From positions 37,014,001-37,078,000 of the forward strand of contig OU612065.1 in assembly GCA_914767715.1 (NCBI GenBank): a stretch of 64,000 nt of DNA, read 5' to 3'. The notes under the pieces were generated by a model. The model did no database searches and was not told the origin of the DNA. It saw only the letters and a program-made list of their open reading frames with translations. The position numbers and the translations under genes are program-made. Below are positions 1 to 11,132 of this stretch, piece by piece. Positions within the stretch are counted from its first letter, which is position 1. Each line of letters begins with the position of its first letter. Source of the DNA: Membranipora membranacea (Eukaryota; Bryozoa; Gymnolaemata; Cheilostomatida; Membraniporidae).

Positions 1-294
1 AGATCTGGTGTTGTGTAGTTAGCTCGTCAGACTACTCCACATGCCCTTTCTTTTGGAAGGGGCAGACAACTCTTACACTATAGCTCCACCGGGTGGTGAA
101 GCATAAAGAAAACAAAGACGGTGAAATATACATTCACAGTCTACGCATAACATCATGATAACGACAATGGGGATTTTGAAAATTAACATGGTTTGGGCCA
201 CACCCTTCCCAACTTTCAAAATAACCACCTATAGTGACAGGATCAGTTTTTGCATCATTTCCTGTTTGGCAACCGCCCTTGTTTACCAGCGCTA
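1..294. other. Non-coding left edge, possible start of a 3' LTR
   Basis: No coding sequence is supported. On the minus strand the stretch GTTGGGAAGGGTGTGG at about 199-214 looks like a polypurine tract followed by TG, the usual first dinucleotide of an LTR. If so, 1-203 is the beginning of the 3' LTR. No second copy of this sequence was seen in the window. Confidence 0.35.
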
Positions 295-1190
295 TTATCC
301 AATGTCAGAAATGTCTCGGGATTGCTCCTCTGACGCCTCATCGAATTGCAGCGACTTAAAGTCAAGCACTTCGTCCTCGTTGACCTCACTTAACTCCAGA
401 GATACAGACTCACGATCTAAAGCGAGCGTCTGATCCTCTTCCTCAGCAGAAAGAGGCGACTGCTGATGTTCACAATGAACAGCAGACTGGGGCACTGGGG
501 CCGACACTGAGGCAGTGTTGACAGGCCGAGCACTCACTCCAGAGCTCGCCGTCAATGTTGTGGCCACAGCTAAGGTGTTATTAGCCGGACTCGCAGCAGA
601 CGCCTGGACCTCAGTAGCAGTGGAGGTACCAACAGTAACTGCCGCAGCTGTAGTGTTGGCATACCACTGACTCAGACCAGAGACGAGGCCTTGGAGACTG
701 TCGTAAGTGTCACGATTTTTCATAATGACACTTCCTTCAGCCACAAGACTAGCCTGGGTGCAACCCGGCTCCCGCCTACCATTGAGGCAAAACTGCCAGC
801 AATGGGCCTCCTCGAGGCGCTGCTACCATCCATCTCGAGCCGCGCTCGGGACGCAGGTAGCTCAACCGACCCAGATGACTCTGAGCCAGCAAGCTCCCTG
901 CTGGGGCTGGTAGGCACTCCATCGCCAGAATCAGAGGTTCCAGCACGATCTCTGACCGACATGCGGCTACCCCTCTGTGGGCACTCGGTCCGCATGTGAC
1001 CACGCTCGTCACAGAAGTGACACCGTTTATTAGGACATAGAGCAGCCTGGTGGCCCTGCTCACTGCACTCGTAGCATATCAACTTCTCACACCGAATAGT
1101 CGGGTGATCCGTTGACCGACATACCTAGCACTGCCACCTACGGGGTTGCTCACCTCCATAACCGTGCTTCTTCTTACGCTTCTGCGTCAT
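295..1190 (-). pseudogene. Zinc-knuckle ORF downstream of pol
   Basis: An ATG at 1190 (MTQKRKKKHGYGGEQPRRWQ) opens a frame with three consecutive CX2CX4HX4C knuckles: an in-frame TAG at 1125-1127 lies inside the first (C-stop-VC-RSTDHPTIRC), followed by CYECSEQGHQAALC and CHFCDERGHMRTEC. A Ser/Arg-rich linker follows. After a frame change near 745-760 an Ala/Ser/Thr-rich segment ends in an acidic tail (SLELSEVNEDEVLDFKSLQF) with a stop at 295. Knuckles at the N-terminus and a long low-complexity tail are not the usual gag arrangement, and the place after pol is where env or accessory ORFs lie. No membrane segment or signal peptide is visible, so it is not an envelope protein. Function unknown; single-strand nucleic acid binding is an inference. 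Confidence 0.55.
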
Positions 1191-1289
1191 CTATTTACAG
1201 GTTTATTCTCTAGATTCAGAGGGAAAGGTTGTAATCTGAAAATAAAGAAAACCAAGTGTTACAGATACTCAAAGTCAGGTTTGCTAGTG

Positions 1290-1873
1290 GGTTTGACACT
1301 ACGTGCACAAGATGACCGTATTATTGGTGCAGCCGGCCTCTCAGGTCTGGCTGAAGCGTGTAACCTACGCCGTGCTTCAAATCCAGGCCGTAGCAACGAC
1401 CTAGACTGTCTTCCAGACACCACATTCACCGGAACAGTGCTAGCATTACTAGAAGAGTTACAGCAGTTAAATCAAGCACAGGTTGCTCATCTTGAATCTC
1501 AAGAGTATCATCTAAGAATACTTCCTGATTTTCAAGAGGAACTACCTCAATATCAAGGTTATCCTCAGGCATTGGGACTTGCTGAGGTTGTTGTCCAACT
1601 ACAGCAGGCCTCACACTATGAGGTAAATCTAAAGAAACAATATCAGGTTGCACACCACAAGCATTGTTACTTACGTTGGTACCATTCTCCGCTTGAACCT
1701 GATAATAATCAGCTTCAAGGGAAGCGGTAGTACCTGATCATTTTCATGATCACTACAATCAAGTACATCATTATCATATAAAATAAATAAATGTTTTAAA
1801 TTACGTCTATGGACAGAGGGACCAACTTGTACCCAGTAGCTTTGTGGGGTGGTGTCAGCTTGGACTACAATCC
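1290..1873 (-). pseudogene. Integrase C-terminus and acidic pol tail
   Basis: Just below the integrase core, rev-strand sequence around 1800-1870 reads SYWVQVGPSVHRRNLKHL, the typical end of a gypsy integrase (a small beta barrel ending in an RRN-HL motif). After another frame change the sequence continues as an acidic, Gln/Pro-rich tail through 1653-1426 (VGQQPQQVPMPEDNLDIEVV) and, in a third frame, a basic Ser/Arg-rich end near 1430-1300 (SGRQSRSLLRPGFEARRRLH). This is the expected position of the extreme pol C-terminus. Frame changes make the precise end unclear. Confidence 0.6.
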
Positions 1874-2847
1874 CTACACGGCCCGGATCAGACGGAGCTT
1901 TAACCCAAACTCACTGATCAGGCGCAAAGGACTTAAAAACTTGGCACGAAATTTTTCGTTCCATTTTTTTCTTCTCAGACTCACATTGTATCCCTCAACC
2001 CCTTCATACAAACTATAATCGACCCTGAGTTCTCTATTTAAACCTAACGGAGACCCCAAAGTTCGACCAAACATCAACTCAGCAGGTGTGAACCCAGAAT
2101 TCAGGGGAGTGTTCCGATATGACATCATGCATTTCTCATGATCCTTGCATTTTCGAAACATTCTCTTGACAACACCTACAGATCTTTCCGCTAAACCGTT
2201 AGATTGCGGGTAACGAGGGCTACTCGTCGCATGACTAAAGCCATAGTCACTCGCAAACTGTCGGAATTCAGCGCTTTTATACCCCGGATCATTGTCACTA
2301 CGGAGGTTTCTAGGGACTCCAAGAGTAGAAAACACTTTCTTGAAGGCACCTATAATCCCTAGACTCGTCTGCGCTGATATTGTCGATACTGTCGAGCGAG
2401 TCTAGTTGTTCTACCAACACCTGGGTGTTCATTCTGTTTATGTGCTCTATCAATATAGACACTACGCAAACTAGCAGGTACATAAAGACTGTCAGTAAAC
2501 ATAAGACAACCTATGTGCACGGGCAACTTATGACGACAAGTATATAAATATCTCAGTTCACCTGTTAACTGCTTGTATCTTGGCCAACCTTCGACCAGAT
2601 ACCCTTTGCATTTAACTGCGACTTCATCAGTCACATTGGCTTCAAACAACTCTACTTCACGTATATCAGGGACTAAGTCCTCAAAAACACTATCAATATA
2701 ATACTCAACACCTGCACAGTTTTTTATGCTGGATTCACTTTGCACTTCATTGGGTCGGCTCAAAGTATCAGTTACAAACATTTTAACACCAGGAGTATGA
2801 AAGATTTCATATCCATACCTCATCATTCTCATTTGGAACCTTTGCAC
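1874..2847 (-). pseudogene. Integrase, with an internal deletion
   Basis: Two frames (2359-2847 and 1874-2335). The first ends in the H-H half of the integrase zinc-binding domain (HKQNEHPGVGRTTRLARQY). The second begins at STLGVPRNLRSDNDPGYKS, with the second Asp of the D,D35E triad, and continues to PQSNGLAERSVGVVKRMF with the Glu. The C-C half of the zinc finger and the region with the first catalytic Asp, roughly 100 residues, are absent at the junction near 2336-2360, so this looks like a deletion plus frame change rather than a sequencing slip. The usual SDNGP motif reads SDNDP. Confidence 0.88.
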
Positions 2848-2886
2848 CCTCGGTGGTAGATCACTCAGATCTTTTCCACCTAGAAT

Positions 2887-3438
2887 TTACACCAAGGGTT
2901 TATGGTCCGTCTCAACTTCGAACTTTCGACCTATCAGATAATAGTCAAACTTCTCACAAGCCCACGTGATGGCGAGAGCCTCTTTCTCTACCATCGCATA
3001 GCGTGTCTCAGTGTCAGTCATCTTACGCGAGGCATACTCTACTGGTTGCCAGTTATCTTTACCAGATTCCTGGAGCAACACAGCACCAAGCGCAAGCTTG
3101 CTAGCATCGGCTGACACACGATGTTTTCTAGACATATCAAATGCACACAACACTGGGCTGTTGCATAACTCAACCTTAATCAGCTTGAAAGCATTCTGCT
3201 GATCGGCGCCCCAGTACATTTGGGCCCTCTTGCCCATGACTGAGTACAGCGGACAACAGAGTTCTGCTAACCTTCCACTGAACTTGCTTAGGTAGTTAAC
3301 CATACCAATAAACCTGCGAACCTCATTCTTATTGCGGGGAGGTTGCATGTCACAAATGGCTTTTACCTTCGCAGGATCAGACTCCTTTATTGCTAACAAT
3401 ATGACCAAGGAATTTGACAGTAGTGGTTGCAAACTCAC
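2887..3438 (-). pseudogene. RT connection and RNase H domain
   Basis: The frame begins in the RT thumb/connection (PRNKNEVRRFIGMVNYLSKF) and runs into an RNase H domain: HRVSADASKLALGAVLLQ holds the first catalytic Asp (DAS), followed by WQPVEYASRKMTDTETRYA, EKEALAITWACEKFDYYLIG with its Glu, and ETDHKPLV with the next Asp. These are the D-E-D residues expected in Ty3/gypsy RNase H, which degrades the RNA strand during reverse transcription. The upstream join to the RT is frameshifted around 3377-3440. Confidence 0.9.
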
Positions 3439-4076
3439 ATTTGTCTTTTCTCAAGGTCAAACCGGCCTTACTACATCTCTGTAAGACTAATTTCAGTCTA
3501 TCCCAATGGGTTGACTCATCTTTAGCATAGGTCATCCATAAGACATATAACTCCATCAAGACCAATTAAGATCTTCTCAATGCAACGCTGGAAAAACTCT
3601 GGGGCAGAGGATTTTCCAAATGGCATTTTACGGGAACAGTAACGACCCCATGGCGTAATAAATTCAGGCTCAGGATTCATACTCATCTGCCAGAAACCAG
3701 AATTGGCATCCAACTTAGAGAAGAATCTACCTTCAGACACGCGAGCAAGAAGCTCACTCACTCTGGGGAGTGGATAGGGTTGTCGTCGCACTCCTTTTTT
3801 GAGAGCCGTCTCGGTGGGCTCCTCAACAGGCTCAATAACGCCAATAGACAACATTTCGTCAATTTTAGCTTTTGCTTTCGCTCTGAGTCCCGCAGCAATT
3901 GATCTCGGGGAGAACAAATGCCTTGGTTCTGTTCCAGGCTTCATAGCTATGCTAAGCTCATCAGGCAAACAGCCTAAACCTTCAAATAATTGAGGAAACT
4001 CAGTTACAGGCTCAAAGGTAATTCGTTGTGAACCTTGGTCACGCCTCATTAGGCTGCAGCGTGTCCGCGCCAGCAC
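3377..4076 (-). pseudogene. Reverse transcriptase domain, split by a frameshift
   Basis: Frame 3522-4076 carries the finger and palm part of a gypsy RT: PYPLPRVSELLARV, then FFSKLDANSGFWQM (motif A with its catalytic Asp), then SAPEFFQRCIEKIL (motif B). The motif C region reads VICLMDDLC, with Leu where YXDD normally has Tyr. The frame then breaks and continues at 3377-3565 with ESTHWDRLKLVLQRCSKAGL and FLGHIVSNKGV, the conserved thumb sequence of Ty3/gypsy RT. The break falls immediately after the catalytic DD, so this copy cannot make a complete enzyme. Confidence 0.9.
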
Positions 4077-4410
4077 TTACAAATCCAGGTGACATTGGTT
4101 GAGATTTGACAGCGTTAACCAAGACTAATAAGCCCATCTCTTCAATCTCATCATGACCAAGGAGATTATCCTCAGCACCGGCAACAATGTAGGCAAGAGC
4201 TGTAGCAGAGCTAAGATTGCCCTTTTCACAAACCACAGTTTTACCTCTAACGTCAAGTGGATGACAACCAGCACCGAGTAAAACTTGGTCAGTTTTATAC
4301 AGCGCACACTTTAACAGCTCCCAAGTAGAAAGTTTTAAGATCAAGACTTGTGATCCCGTATCTAGCACAAGCTCTACTTTTCGGCCATTGACATCAAGCT
4401 CAAGGCGCAT
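4039..4410 (-). pseudogene. Aspartic protease domain of the gypsy-like element
   Basis: This 123-codon frame contains VELVLDTGSQVLIL, where DTG is the active-site triad of retropepsin-type aspartic proteases, followed by a flap-like region and LLGHDEIEEMGLLVLV, which fits the LLG-D-hydrophobic motif near the C-terminus of gypsy proteases. In intact elements this enzyme cuts the Gag-Pol polyprotein. It overlaps the start of the RT frame at 4039-4076 in a different frame, so it is either separated by a frameshift mutation or by programmed frameshifting; given the other breaks I favour mutation. Confidence 0.8.
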
Positions 4411-4429
4411 CCGCCTGTCTAGTCAACTG

Positions 4430-5431
4430 CGATTAGCATCAGTCCAGGAAACCCTCTTGGGAGAGGCACTTCCTCGGCGATGTCCACCAGGACTACGACT
4501 ACGCCTGCAATCCGGACAATTACTAACAGAGACTCCAACTCTTAAGCAATGTCTGCACCGCACAGCTTCAGTACAATCTCTCTGATGATGACCCTGTCTT
4601 TGACAATTATAACAAATGCTATCTGGACAAAATCAAGAGATATGACCTTCCTTACGCCAAACGTAGCAAGTAACATCTTTGCTCCGAGAAGGAGGGTCAG
4701 GTCTACGCAGAGACTTAGGGTGCTCCGAGGAGCGACCTGATTCCTTCCTGTCGCGGCTGTCATCCCGACTGCTGCGACTTTTACCACGATCAGAACGATC
4801 ACGACTATCACCACGCCTGTCACGACTGTCATGACGCCTGTCACGACTGTCATGACGTCTATCACGACTGTCCCTCTTGTCTGACCTATCATGACCTCTG
4901 TCACGACTGGAACGACGACTCCGATCAAAACTATCACGTCTGTCTCCCTGTCAGACTTTTTATCACTGCGAGATCCACGATCTCGACTATCGTCACGGCG
5001 ACTTCGACCTCTGTCTCTGTCACCACGACTATCACAACGATCACGACTTGAATCCCTGCGGTCGCTCAGACCTCTGGAATCTCGTCGATCATGTCGATCA
5101 CGGCTATCGTATCTACGATCTCTACTATCGCGTCTACGATCTCTACTAGACTCACGCCGTCTATCTCCACTATACTCACTTTGAGATCCATATCTAACCT
5201 CACTCACGGCCTCCCCCTTTGAGACACAGGAGCTTTGGCAGATTGAGTAGAAGTAGAGGCAGACTGGCCTCCTGCTGCACGACTAGCGCTAGTATCACTC
5301 TTACTAGCACTATTGGAAACCCTAACAGGGTATACACCATCACCTAAGGCACTTAAAGACTCCTGAGCACCAGTACGGGCTGTCAATGTTTTATTTAAAG
5401 AAGCCCAATCAAGCCTATCATTGGCCATCAA
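4430..5431 (-). pseudogene. Gag C-terminal region: RS-dipeptide repeat plus three zinc knuckles
   Basis: From about 5207 down to 4970 the frame encodes repeated SRDRRDSRDR-type units, an arginine/serine/aspartate-rich tract resembling the RS domain of splicing factors. Further down (4700-4510), in another frame, come three retroviral-type knuckles. The first is CYVWRKEGHIS, a stop, then FC: its second cysteine has become Trp and its frame is broken by a stop. The second, CYNCQRQGHHQRDC, is an intact CX2CX4HX4C. The third, CRHCLRVGVSVSNC, has lost its His. Knuckles bind the element's RNA in known gags. The frame breaks and lost ligands show decay. Confidence 0.65.
4790..5190 (-). repeat. Minisatellite coding for an RS-type domain in gag
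   Basis: Imperfect tandem units, on the plus strand of the form CACGACTGTCATGACG and variants such as CTGTCACGACT, repeat many times. On the minus strand they encode the Arg/Ser/Asp repeats of the gag C-terminal region. Unit lengths vary in steps that change the frame in places, which explains why part of the block (below about 4970) reads as Val/Ile/Thr-rich in the continued frame. Confidence 0.7.
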
Positions 5432-5552
5432 CTCACGCTGTAACGTAAACTCAACTCACGGTATCACGTAAACCTCTAACTGCGATCGACAATGTGAATC
5501 TTTGCCGAACATCTCCAGCTGAAAAATCACACCGCCTACCGAGTCTCTCACA

Positions 5553-5999
5553 TCACAATAGATAATCTCTATCTGACTCAGCAGGTACTTGACGACAGGA
5601 TACAAATTTGTCTACTTTGACGTATTCAGATTCGTCACGCTTATAGTGGTCTTTTAATTTAGCCCACACTTCTTCATACGTCAATTCATCACTACTAAGA
5701 TCAAGGCCTAGAGTGGACACTGCTTCCCTACTCTCTTGACCTATACATCTTAACAACGTCCAGAGCCTAGATTGCGCACAGAATCTAGCCTCTTTCCTAG
5801 TTGTAACTACAGGAGGTTCAGCATCACTAGTGATAGTGATGGTATCAAACCCCATCTCAAGCTTCTTGAGACCCAGAGCAAGCTTAAACTCGGCACTCCA
5901 CTTCTTCCAAGACCCATAAATGTCATTTTCCTCAATGTCTAACATGGGAAAGCCAGTAAAAATACTACCAGCGGCCATGCTATGATCACTGACTAACAA
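5553..5999 (-). pseudogene. Gag-like N-terminal ORF of the gypsy-like element
   Basis: A 148-codon reading frame opens with ATG at 5999 and is the most upstream ORF of the element on the minus strand. It has the character of a Ty3/gypsy gag/capsid N-terminal half: a helical, charged region with a GSWKKWSAEFKLALGL stretch, then a segment around YEEVWAKLKDHYKRDESEYV and VDKFVSCRQVPAESDRDYLL, typical of the capsid region of retroelement gag. The frame closes at 5553 and gag-like sequence resumes near 5430 in another frame. The family assignment rests on position and residue pattern; gag is poorly conserved, so a search with the translation would be needed to name the clade. Confidence 0.6.
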
Positions 6000-7340
6000 T
6001 GCAATAATAAATCAAAAATATGATTTAATGTCTACCCGCGGTAAACAGAGTATTGCAATGGACACAAGTTACAGATGCAAGGAAGCAAATGTGGACAACA
6101 ATACGGATATGAACAGTGTAAGGATACAAGGTAGAGAACAGAAACGAATCCCTAGTTCTCCTTACCCTTATAACACAAATTGATATTCAATTCCACTGAG
6201 TTGGATTTGGATTATCCACCCCCCAGCTAACTGAATATCACACAAGAACAAGTTGCCTAGAGACACTGGGCACAACCCAGTACCTTAAAGCAATACACAA
6301 ATGCAATGCAAGCAATGCAAACTCAGTACAAACTGCAAAACTATTCTCAAGGATGTTTTTTAGAAAATAAGTTTTCAAGCAGTTTTATACAAAAATCGCC
6401 GGCAGAACCGGATTGTGATTTTGGTTATGTTGGTTTGATTGGTACTAAGCACTTCCCAATCTCCTACACCTAGTCACATACACCTCAACACCAAGTCCAC
6501 CTATTCTACACCTAACAACTGTGTGTTACCAGTGCAAAACGCACCTAGACTCCTCCTCAACACCTCACCTCAAATGCCTCAACACCTCACCTTATTTCTC
6601 CTCGCCTAACACCTACACCTTTGACACCTCTTTTCTCACAATGTGACTTTGAAAGAAGGCACCTGTTTGGCTGATTGAATTGTTAGTAATATGAACAGGA
6701 AATAGTAGTAGTAGTGTTCTATTTTATTTAAATTAAAACATGGGCAAAAAAGTACCTCTGTTTGCAGGCAAATTGGTGAGTTAACATGGTGAATCACTGG
6801 TAAACACAGGATGAAATTTTGGAAGTTCTGTGGAAAGAAGATAAATTGTTTTGGTTAAAGGCTAAAGCTGAATACCAAGAATATTTTCTTGAAAAAGTGA
6901 AATTGATTGCATCTGCAGTATTTACAGGAAAAAAGCACCCCTAAAGAAAAATTGTCGAATTAGCAGTAATAACAAGGTGAATGCAGTGTTCGAAAACATA
7001 TTGGCAAGAAAATACAAGTTTCTTATTGGTCATAGACTGTGAATGGATAACAAGAATAGTTCCTGATTAGTAGAAATGTGCAATATTAACAGGATGAATA
7101 TATTATACGATATTTACAAGTGTCCATAGAGGTATGATAAAAGTTTGTGATACTGCGGAGGTATATTATAATAGTGTACCGGGCTGGGTAGGTTAAAGAT
7201 GATTGCAGTGGATGGATTTTTCTTCGGGATGCCTTATTAGGCTTTTGGAAAAAACAAAAATATGATATGAGTTAACATGAGTTAATTGATCCTGAGATTA
7301 TTATCTATTGCTTGATAGGTGTAGGGTGCCCTTGAGGTCA
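6000..7340. other. No gene seen; flank of the gypsy-like element
   Basis: 6000-6660 lies upstream of the gag ATG (minus strand) and would include the leader and 5' LTR if they survive. It contains a pyrimidine- and ACACCT-rich tract at 6470-6640 but no convincing LTR ends or primer-binding site. 6660-7340 is AT-rich with no coding signal. Confidence 0.4.
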
Positions 7341-7350
7341 TAATCTTCCA

Positions 7351-9070
7351 CTAGCTGCCACATATGCCATGATACCAGTGTAGTTGCATATCTCCGGGTT
7401 GGTGATTTCTCTTAGGCACTATGTGGTTCTTGCAATGGTATAGATAGTGCCTGGGTGTTTCATCTTCCTCGAGGCAAGTGCATGTTGGTGCGAATGTCAG
7501 GCCAAGTCTATAGAGATGGCTCTGCAGGTTGATGTGTCCAGTAAGTAGCCCCACTAGTATGGCTGCTTGACGTCTGCTGATTGTTAGTGGGAGGGGATAC
7601 CTCTCTAAATGTAGGGGGTCAAGCTCGCGGAGGAGCTCTGTTGAGGACTCTCCAATGGTGAAGTGGATTTTCCATCTCCTTCTGTTCTCATGTTTTATGG
7701 TCTTCTGTATGACTGATTTCTTGAGGTCAGCTGGAATGAGTTCTTACAGTTGTATGCTCCTTCCTTTGAGTTTGACGATAGTTGATTTAATTTTCTGTTG
7801 TAGTTTGCTCTTAGAGTGGTTGGAAATTTTCATCAGAGAATCATTTGCTGCAGCCATACGGCAGTAGGTAAATATGCTCCCAAGATGATGCATCTCTATT
7901 GTAGGAATGCCTGAGAGTTGGTGAAGGGCTTTTTTGGTGCGTTGAATTGAATTCCTAGCATGTCTTTGAGACATTTATACATCGATGTTTCTCCATTTGG
8001 ATGCCATAGGAACGAGTTATAGAATACCTTTGGTACAAATACTGCTGTCAGGATCCGTTTAGTAGTGGCTGGTTGTAGACCTGTTGTAATGAATGGAATA
8101 AGCATATTCCAATTCTTTGTCAGAGTACTTTTTGCTTCTTCTCTCTGCTTATCAAAGTTGAGTTTATCATCTAGTGTGATTCCGAGTACTTGTGTGGATT
8201 TAGCTATGTTGATATTCTCCTCAGCAATCTGTAACTGCTCTGGTTGACCAGAGAACCATATTACGTCAGTTTTTGTGCAGTTTGCCTTCATTTTCCATTT
8301 CTGGATTCATCTAGTGATTGTATCACAGCTGTTTTTAAGTGATTTGTTCAAGATAGTACTGTTTGGCCCAGAACATAGAACTGAGCAATCATCAGGGTAT
8401 TGGAACTGGGTACCCTCCATATTGTCCAGCATATCTCTGGTATATATGAGGAAGAGTAATGGCGATAACACGCTGCCCTGTGGCAGTCCAATGCTGCACG
8501 GTTTTGGTTGTGAGGTGTAGTCATTTACCTGGAGTTTGATATTTCTATTAATCAGGAAGCTGGTTATAAGGTCAAGAAACTGTCGACTAAAACCAAGTTT
8601 CCCTAGTCAGTATAACATACCATCATGCCAGACTGAATCAAAGGCCATCTGCAGATCGATGAACAGTTAAGCTTTCTGGTGTTGAAGTTTGGTTATCATA
8701 GGAGTCAGATAGGTGAGCGTAGAGTGATCTCTCCTGAAGCCATGTTGATACTCCGGGATCCAACACTGCTAATCTGCAATAGCTTTAAGTCGTGTTTCGA
8801 TGATGCGTTCCAGTAGTTTGCCGCACACCGACATTATTGTGATGGGTCTATAGCTGCTTGTCTGCATGTAGTCCTTCTTCCCTGGTTTCTTCAGAAAAAT
8901 GATCACATTGTTAGCAAATGGCCAAACTGCTGTTTTCAGGATTACGTTGAAAAGCATCATCAGTGTTATGTGGAACTGTGGTCCGCCCATTTTCAGCATA
9001 CTTGGGTGGATACTGTCATAGTCTGGACCTTTGCCTGCTGTTTTAGTGTTTCTGATGGCTTTTAACAGTT
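7351..9070 (-). pseudogene. Fragmented LINE ORF2 (RT and RNase H), jockey/I-like
   Basis: Minus-strand pieces in several frames follow the order of a non-LTR reverse transcriptase. 8769-8999 gives SSYRPITIMSVCGKLLERII (finger motif). About 8690-8520 gives FIDLQMAFDSVWHDGMLY, with the motif A Asp, and a stop shortly after. About 8510-8360 gives GLPQGSVLSPLLFLIYTRDM, then FQYPDDCSVL, a YXDD motif with Pro at X. 7896-8291 gives the thumb (QVLGITLDDKLNFD), and 7351-7554 gives LLTGHINLQSHLYRLGL and CTCLEEDETPRHYLYHC, the RNase H end found in jockey/I/R1-type elements. Stops and frame changes make it a pseudogene, truncated at its 5' end. No poly-A tail or target duplication was recognised. Confidence 0.85.
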
Positions 9071-11132
9071 CTTTTGTTGTAATCTTTGATGAAATGCTTT
9101 GAAATTTGAGCTGAATTTACATCATAATCCATTATGAAAATAATATTAAGATTTATGAGAGCATTGTTTCCTTGATCACATTTGAACCAAGCTTCGATAT
9201 GACAACGAGTGAAATGTCAACAATTACTATTATCCACAGTAACCCCAACTTCAAGGGCAAATGAATTCCAATCAACCACAAGAACTGAAGATGGTAAAAG
9301 AGATTAACAAAAAGGTGATCAAGCCGCAGCGTAAGATTGATATTTCATCATTTAAACTAATTCAAAGGCTACAGGGACTGATTTTTTGCATACGACCACA
9401 CATTATAATAAGTAGCTATGAAGATTACAATAAAGTAACACATTCTAACATCATTTATGATAATTCTTTACAAGGAACAATTTTATTTTGTTGAAGGTAA
9501 TTAGAGGAAAATGGGAAAATCCACTTCTTTGGCAGCTTGTTGCAGAGTTTGTATATTATGCAATTCAGTCATATATGTAGCACAAGATTACACGCCCAAC
9601 AGTGTTGTCTGCTGACGATATGTTAATCACAACATCAAAACTGCTAATTTATAACACTGCTCTAATGCTGACCTAAATATTTTCTTCGCATTTTGTGACA
9701 ATAATGATGCTTGAATACATATCCGATTGAATATAATTTTATGGATATCATTAGTTAATATGTTTACATGCTATGACTACCTATGTAGGACAAGTTGCTG
9801 ATGCAAAAACTAATAAATAAAGTAAATATGATGCATTGTAAGGGCCTATACTACCCGAATGATCATAAGTGATCGCAAATGAACTTAGTAGAACTTAGTA
9901 TCAACAGATGATATTGGATTAATGTAATCAGCATATGAGTAGAGGATACAGCTAAGGCATCTTCTGCTCTGCCTTATCCTAAGATTTAAAAAAAAAAATT
10001 TGAACCTGATTCGAAGAACCTGCAGTCATTTTAACGCTGGTCATGATATTTAGGTTTCTCACCGAATGTCACATTACCTTCATAATACAGTTTATCCCCT
10101 GTAAGGTGATTGTAGCTGTGGGGAGTTGTAGGCTTGTTTTTGCGATGCACTGCTTGCATTCTCTACTCCTGGCAAACTTATCATCTGTCATCCCCATTTG
10201 CATTTGAATTTCATGTTGTGTGTGTGTGCTGTACCCTAATATGGGTAATAACCACGACCATATTTGGGACAACAACACACTGTCACATCATCATACTTGG
10301 GATCAAAAGGTCTACTATTTATAAATGTCGTCTTGTGAGTGTTGTGAGATTTGCTTACTATTTTTGACATCAGGATTAATTTTGTACTCAACAAGAGTGG
10401 CACAGATGGAAATTTTATGCTCATAATAATTATTCCTCTGTCAAATATAATATAATATAATATGTATGTATGCATTTGCAATAAATTTGATGTACCTTTT
10501 TCGTAATATCTTTGTTTGCCTCGTTATAATTCTGTCAACACCATATTAATTGAACTGTAATTTCTATGTTCTATGAGTAAATACATCACAAACTCCGCAA
10601 ATCTTGTCATCGTCACACAGGTCTAGAAACAGTAATCAACTGATCAAAGTTTCCTAATAATAATAAATGATTTACATAATACAGGACTGCCAGACAGTTT
10701 ACTTCACTCTGCACTTCATGATATGATTTCTTGACACATAGCAATTTAATAGTTTTTCAAAAAATGTTTTTGCCACACCCTAAAATCTTTGGAAGTTCTA
10801 TTGTATAACCATTGTTGTTTCTGATTATGACAGTGATTTATTTTTGTAATGCTCAAATACAATACATTGTAATGAATAAGTATCTCCATTAGTGTAATGT
10901 ATGAAGCTGTGATATCATCAAATAAAAAGCATGAATTAATCAGCAACTGTATTTCGTATAAGATGACCCTACCACCAAACTTCATTGATATCTCAAACAA
11001 AATTATGCCATAGTTCAGCCCATAACATTAAAAGTGGCAGAAGGTTGCCAGAAAACCTGAATCCCTCAAAAAGAGTGAGTACAGTAGTTTTGTAAAAAGA
11101 GAATCATCGAAAAATATCCTGTGAAGATTTGG
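9071..11132. other. No gene seen (intergenic)
   Basis: AT-rich sequence with only short chance reading frames. TTTATT at 10837-10842 is a possible minus-strand AATAAA poly-A signal for the UBE2U-like gene, about 290 bases beyond its stop codon. Nothing else is supported. Confidence 0.4.

Larger units (their letters stand above)
1..5999 (-). mobile_element. Degenerate Ty3/gypsy-like LTR retroelement, running off the left edge
   Basis: Read on the minus strand the order is gag-like, protease (DTG), reverse transcriptase, RNase H, integrase, then an additional zinc-knuckle ORF. That gag-PR-RT-RH-INT order is the Ty3/gypsy order. Every domain sits in a different frame from its neighbour, a stop lies in the gag zinc-knuckle region, and the integrase lacks its middle, so this copy cannot be active as it stands. 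A purine run on the minus strand near 203-212 (GGGAAGGG followed by TGTGG) could be the polypurine tract and the first bases of the 3' LTR, which would continue beyond base 1. I found no matching 5' LTR in 6000-7300, so both ends are uncertain. Confidence 0.85.

Noticed and set aside
155-433. Plus-strand open frames at 155-433, 691-999 and 707-913
   Set aside because: They overlap the minus-strand zinc-knuckle ORF and have no recognisable domain; they are shadows of it.
1146-1730. A 194-codon plus-strand frame
   Set aside because: It is antisense to the pol C-terminal tail and its Leu/Gln-rich composition follows from the acidic Gln-rich tail on the other strand.
4891-5184. Plus-strand Arg/Ser-rich frame
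   Set aside because: It is the antisense reading of the gag minisatellite, which gives RS-like sequence on both strands.
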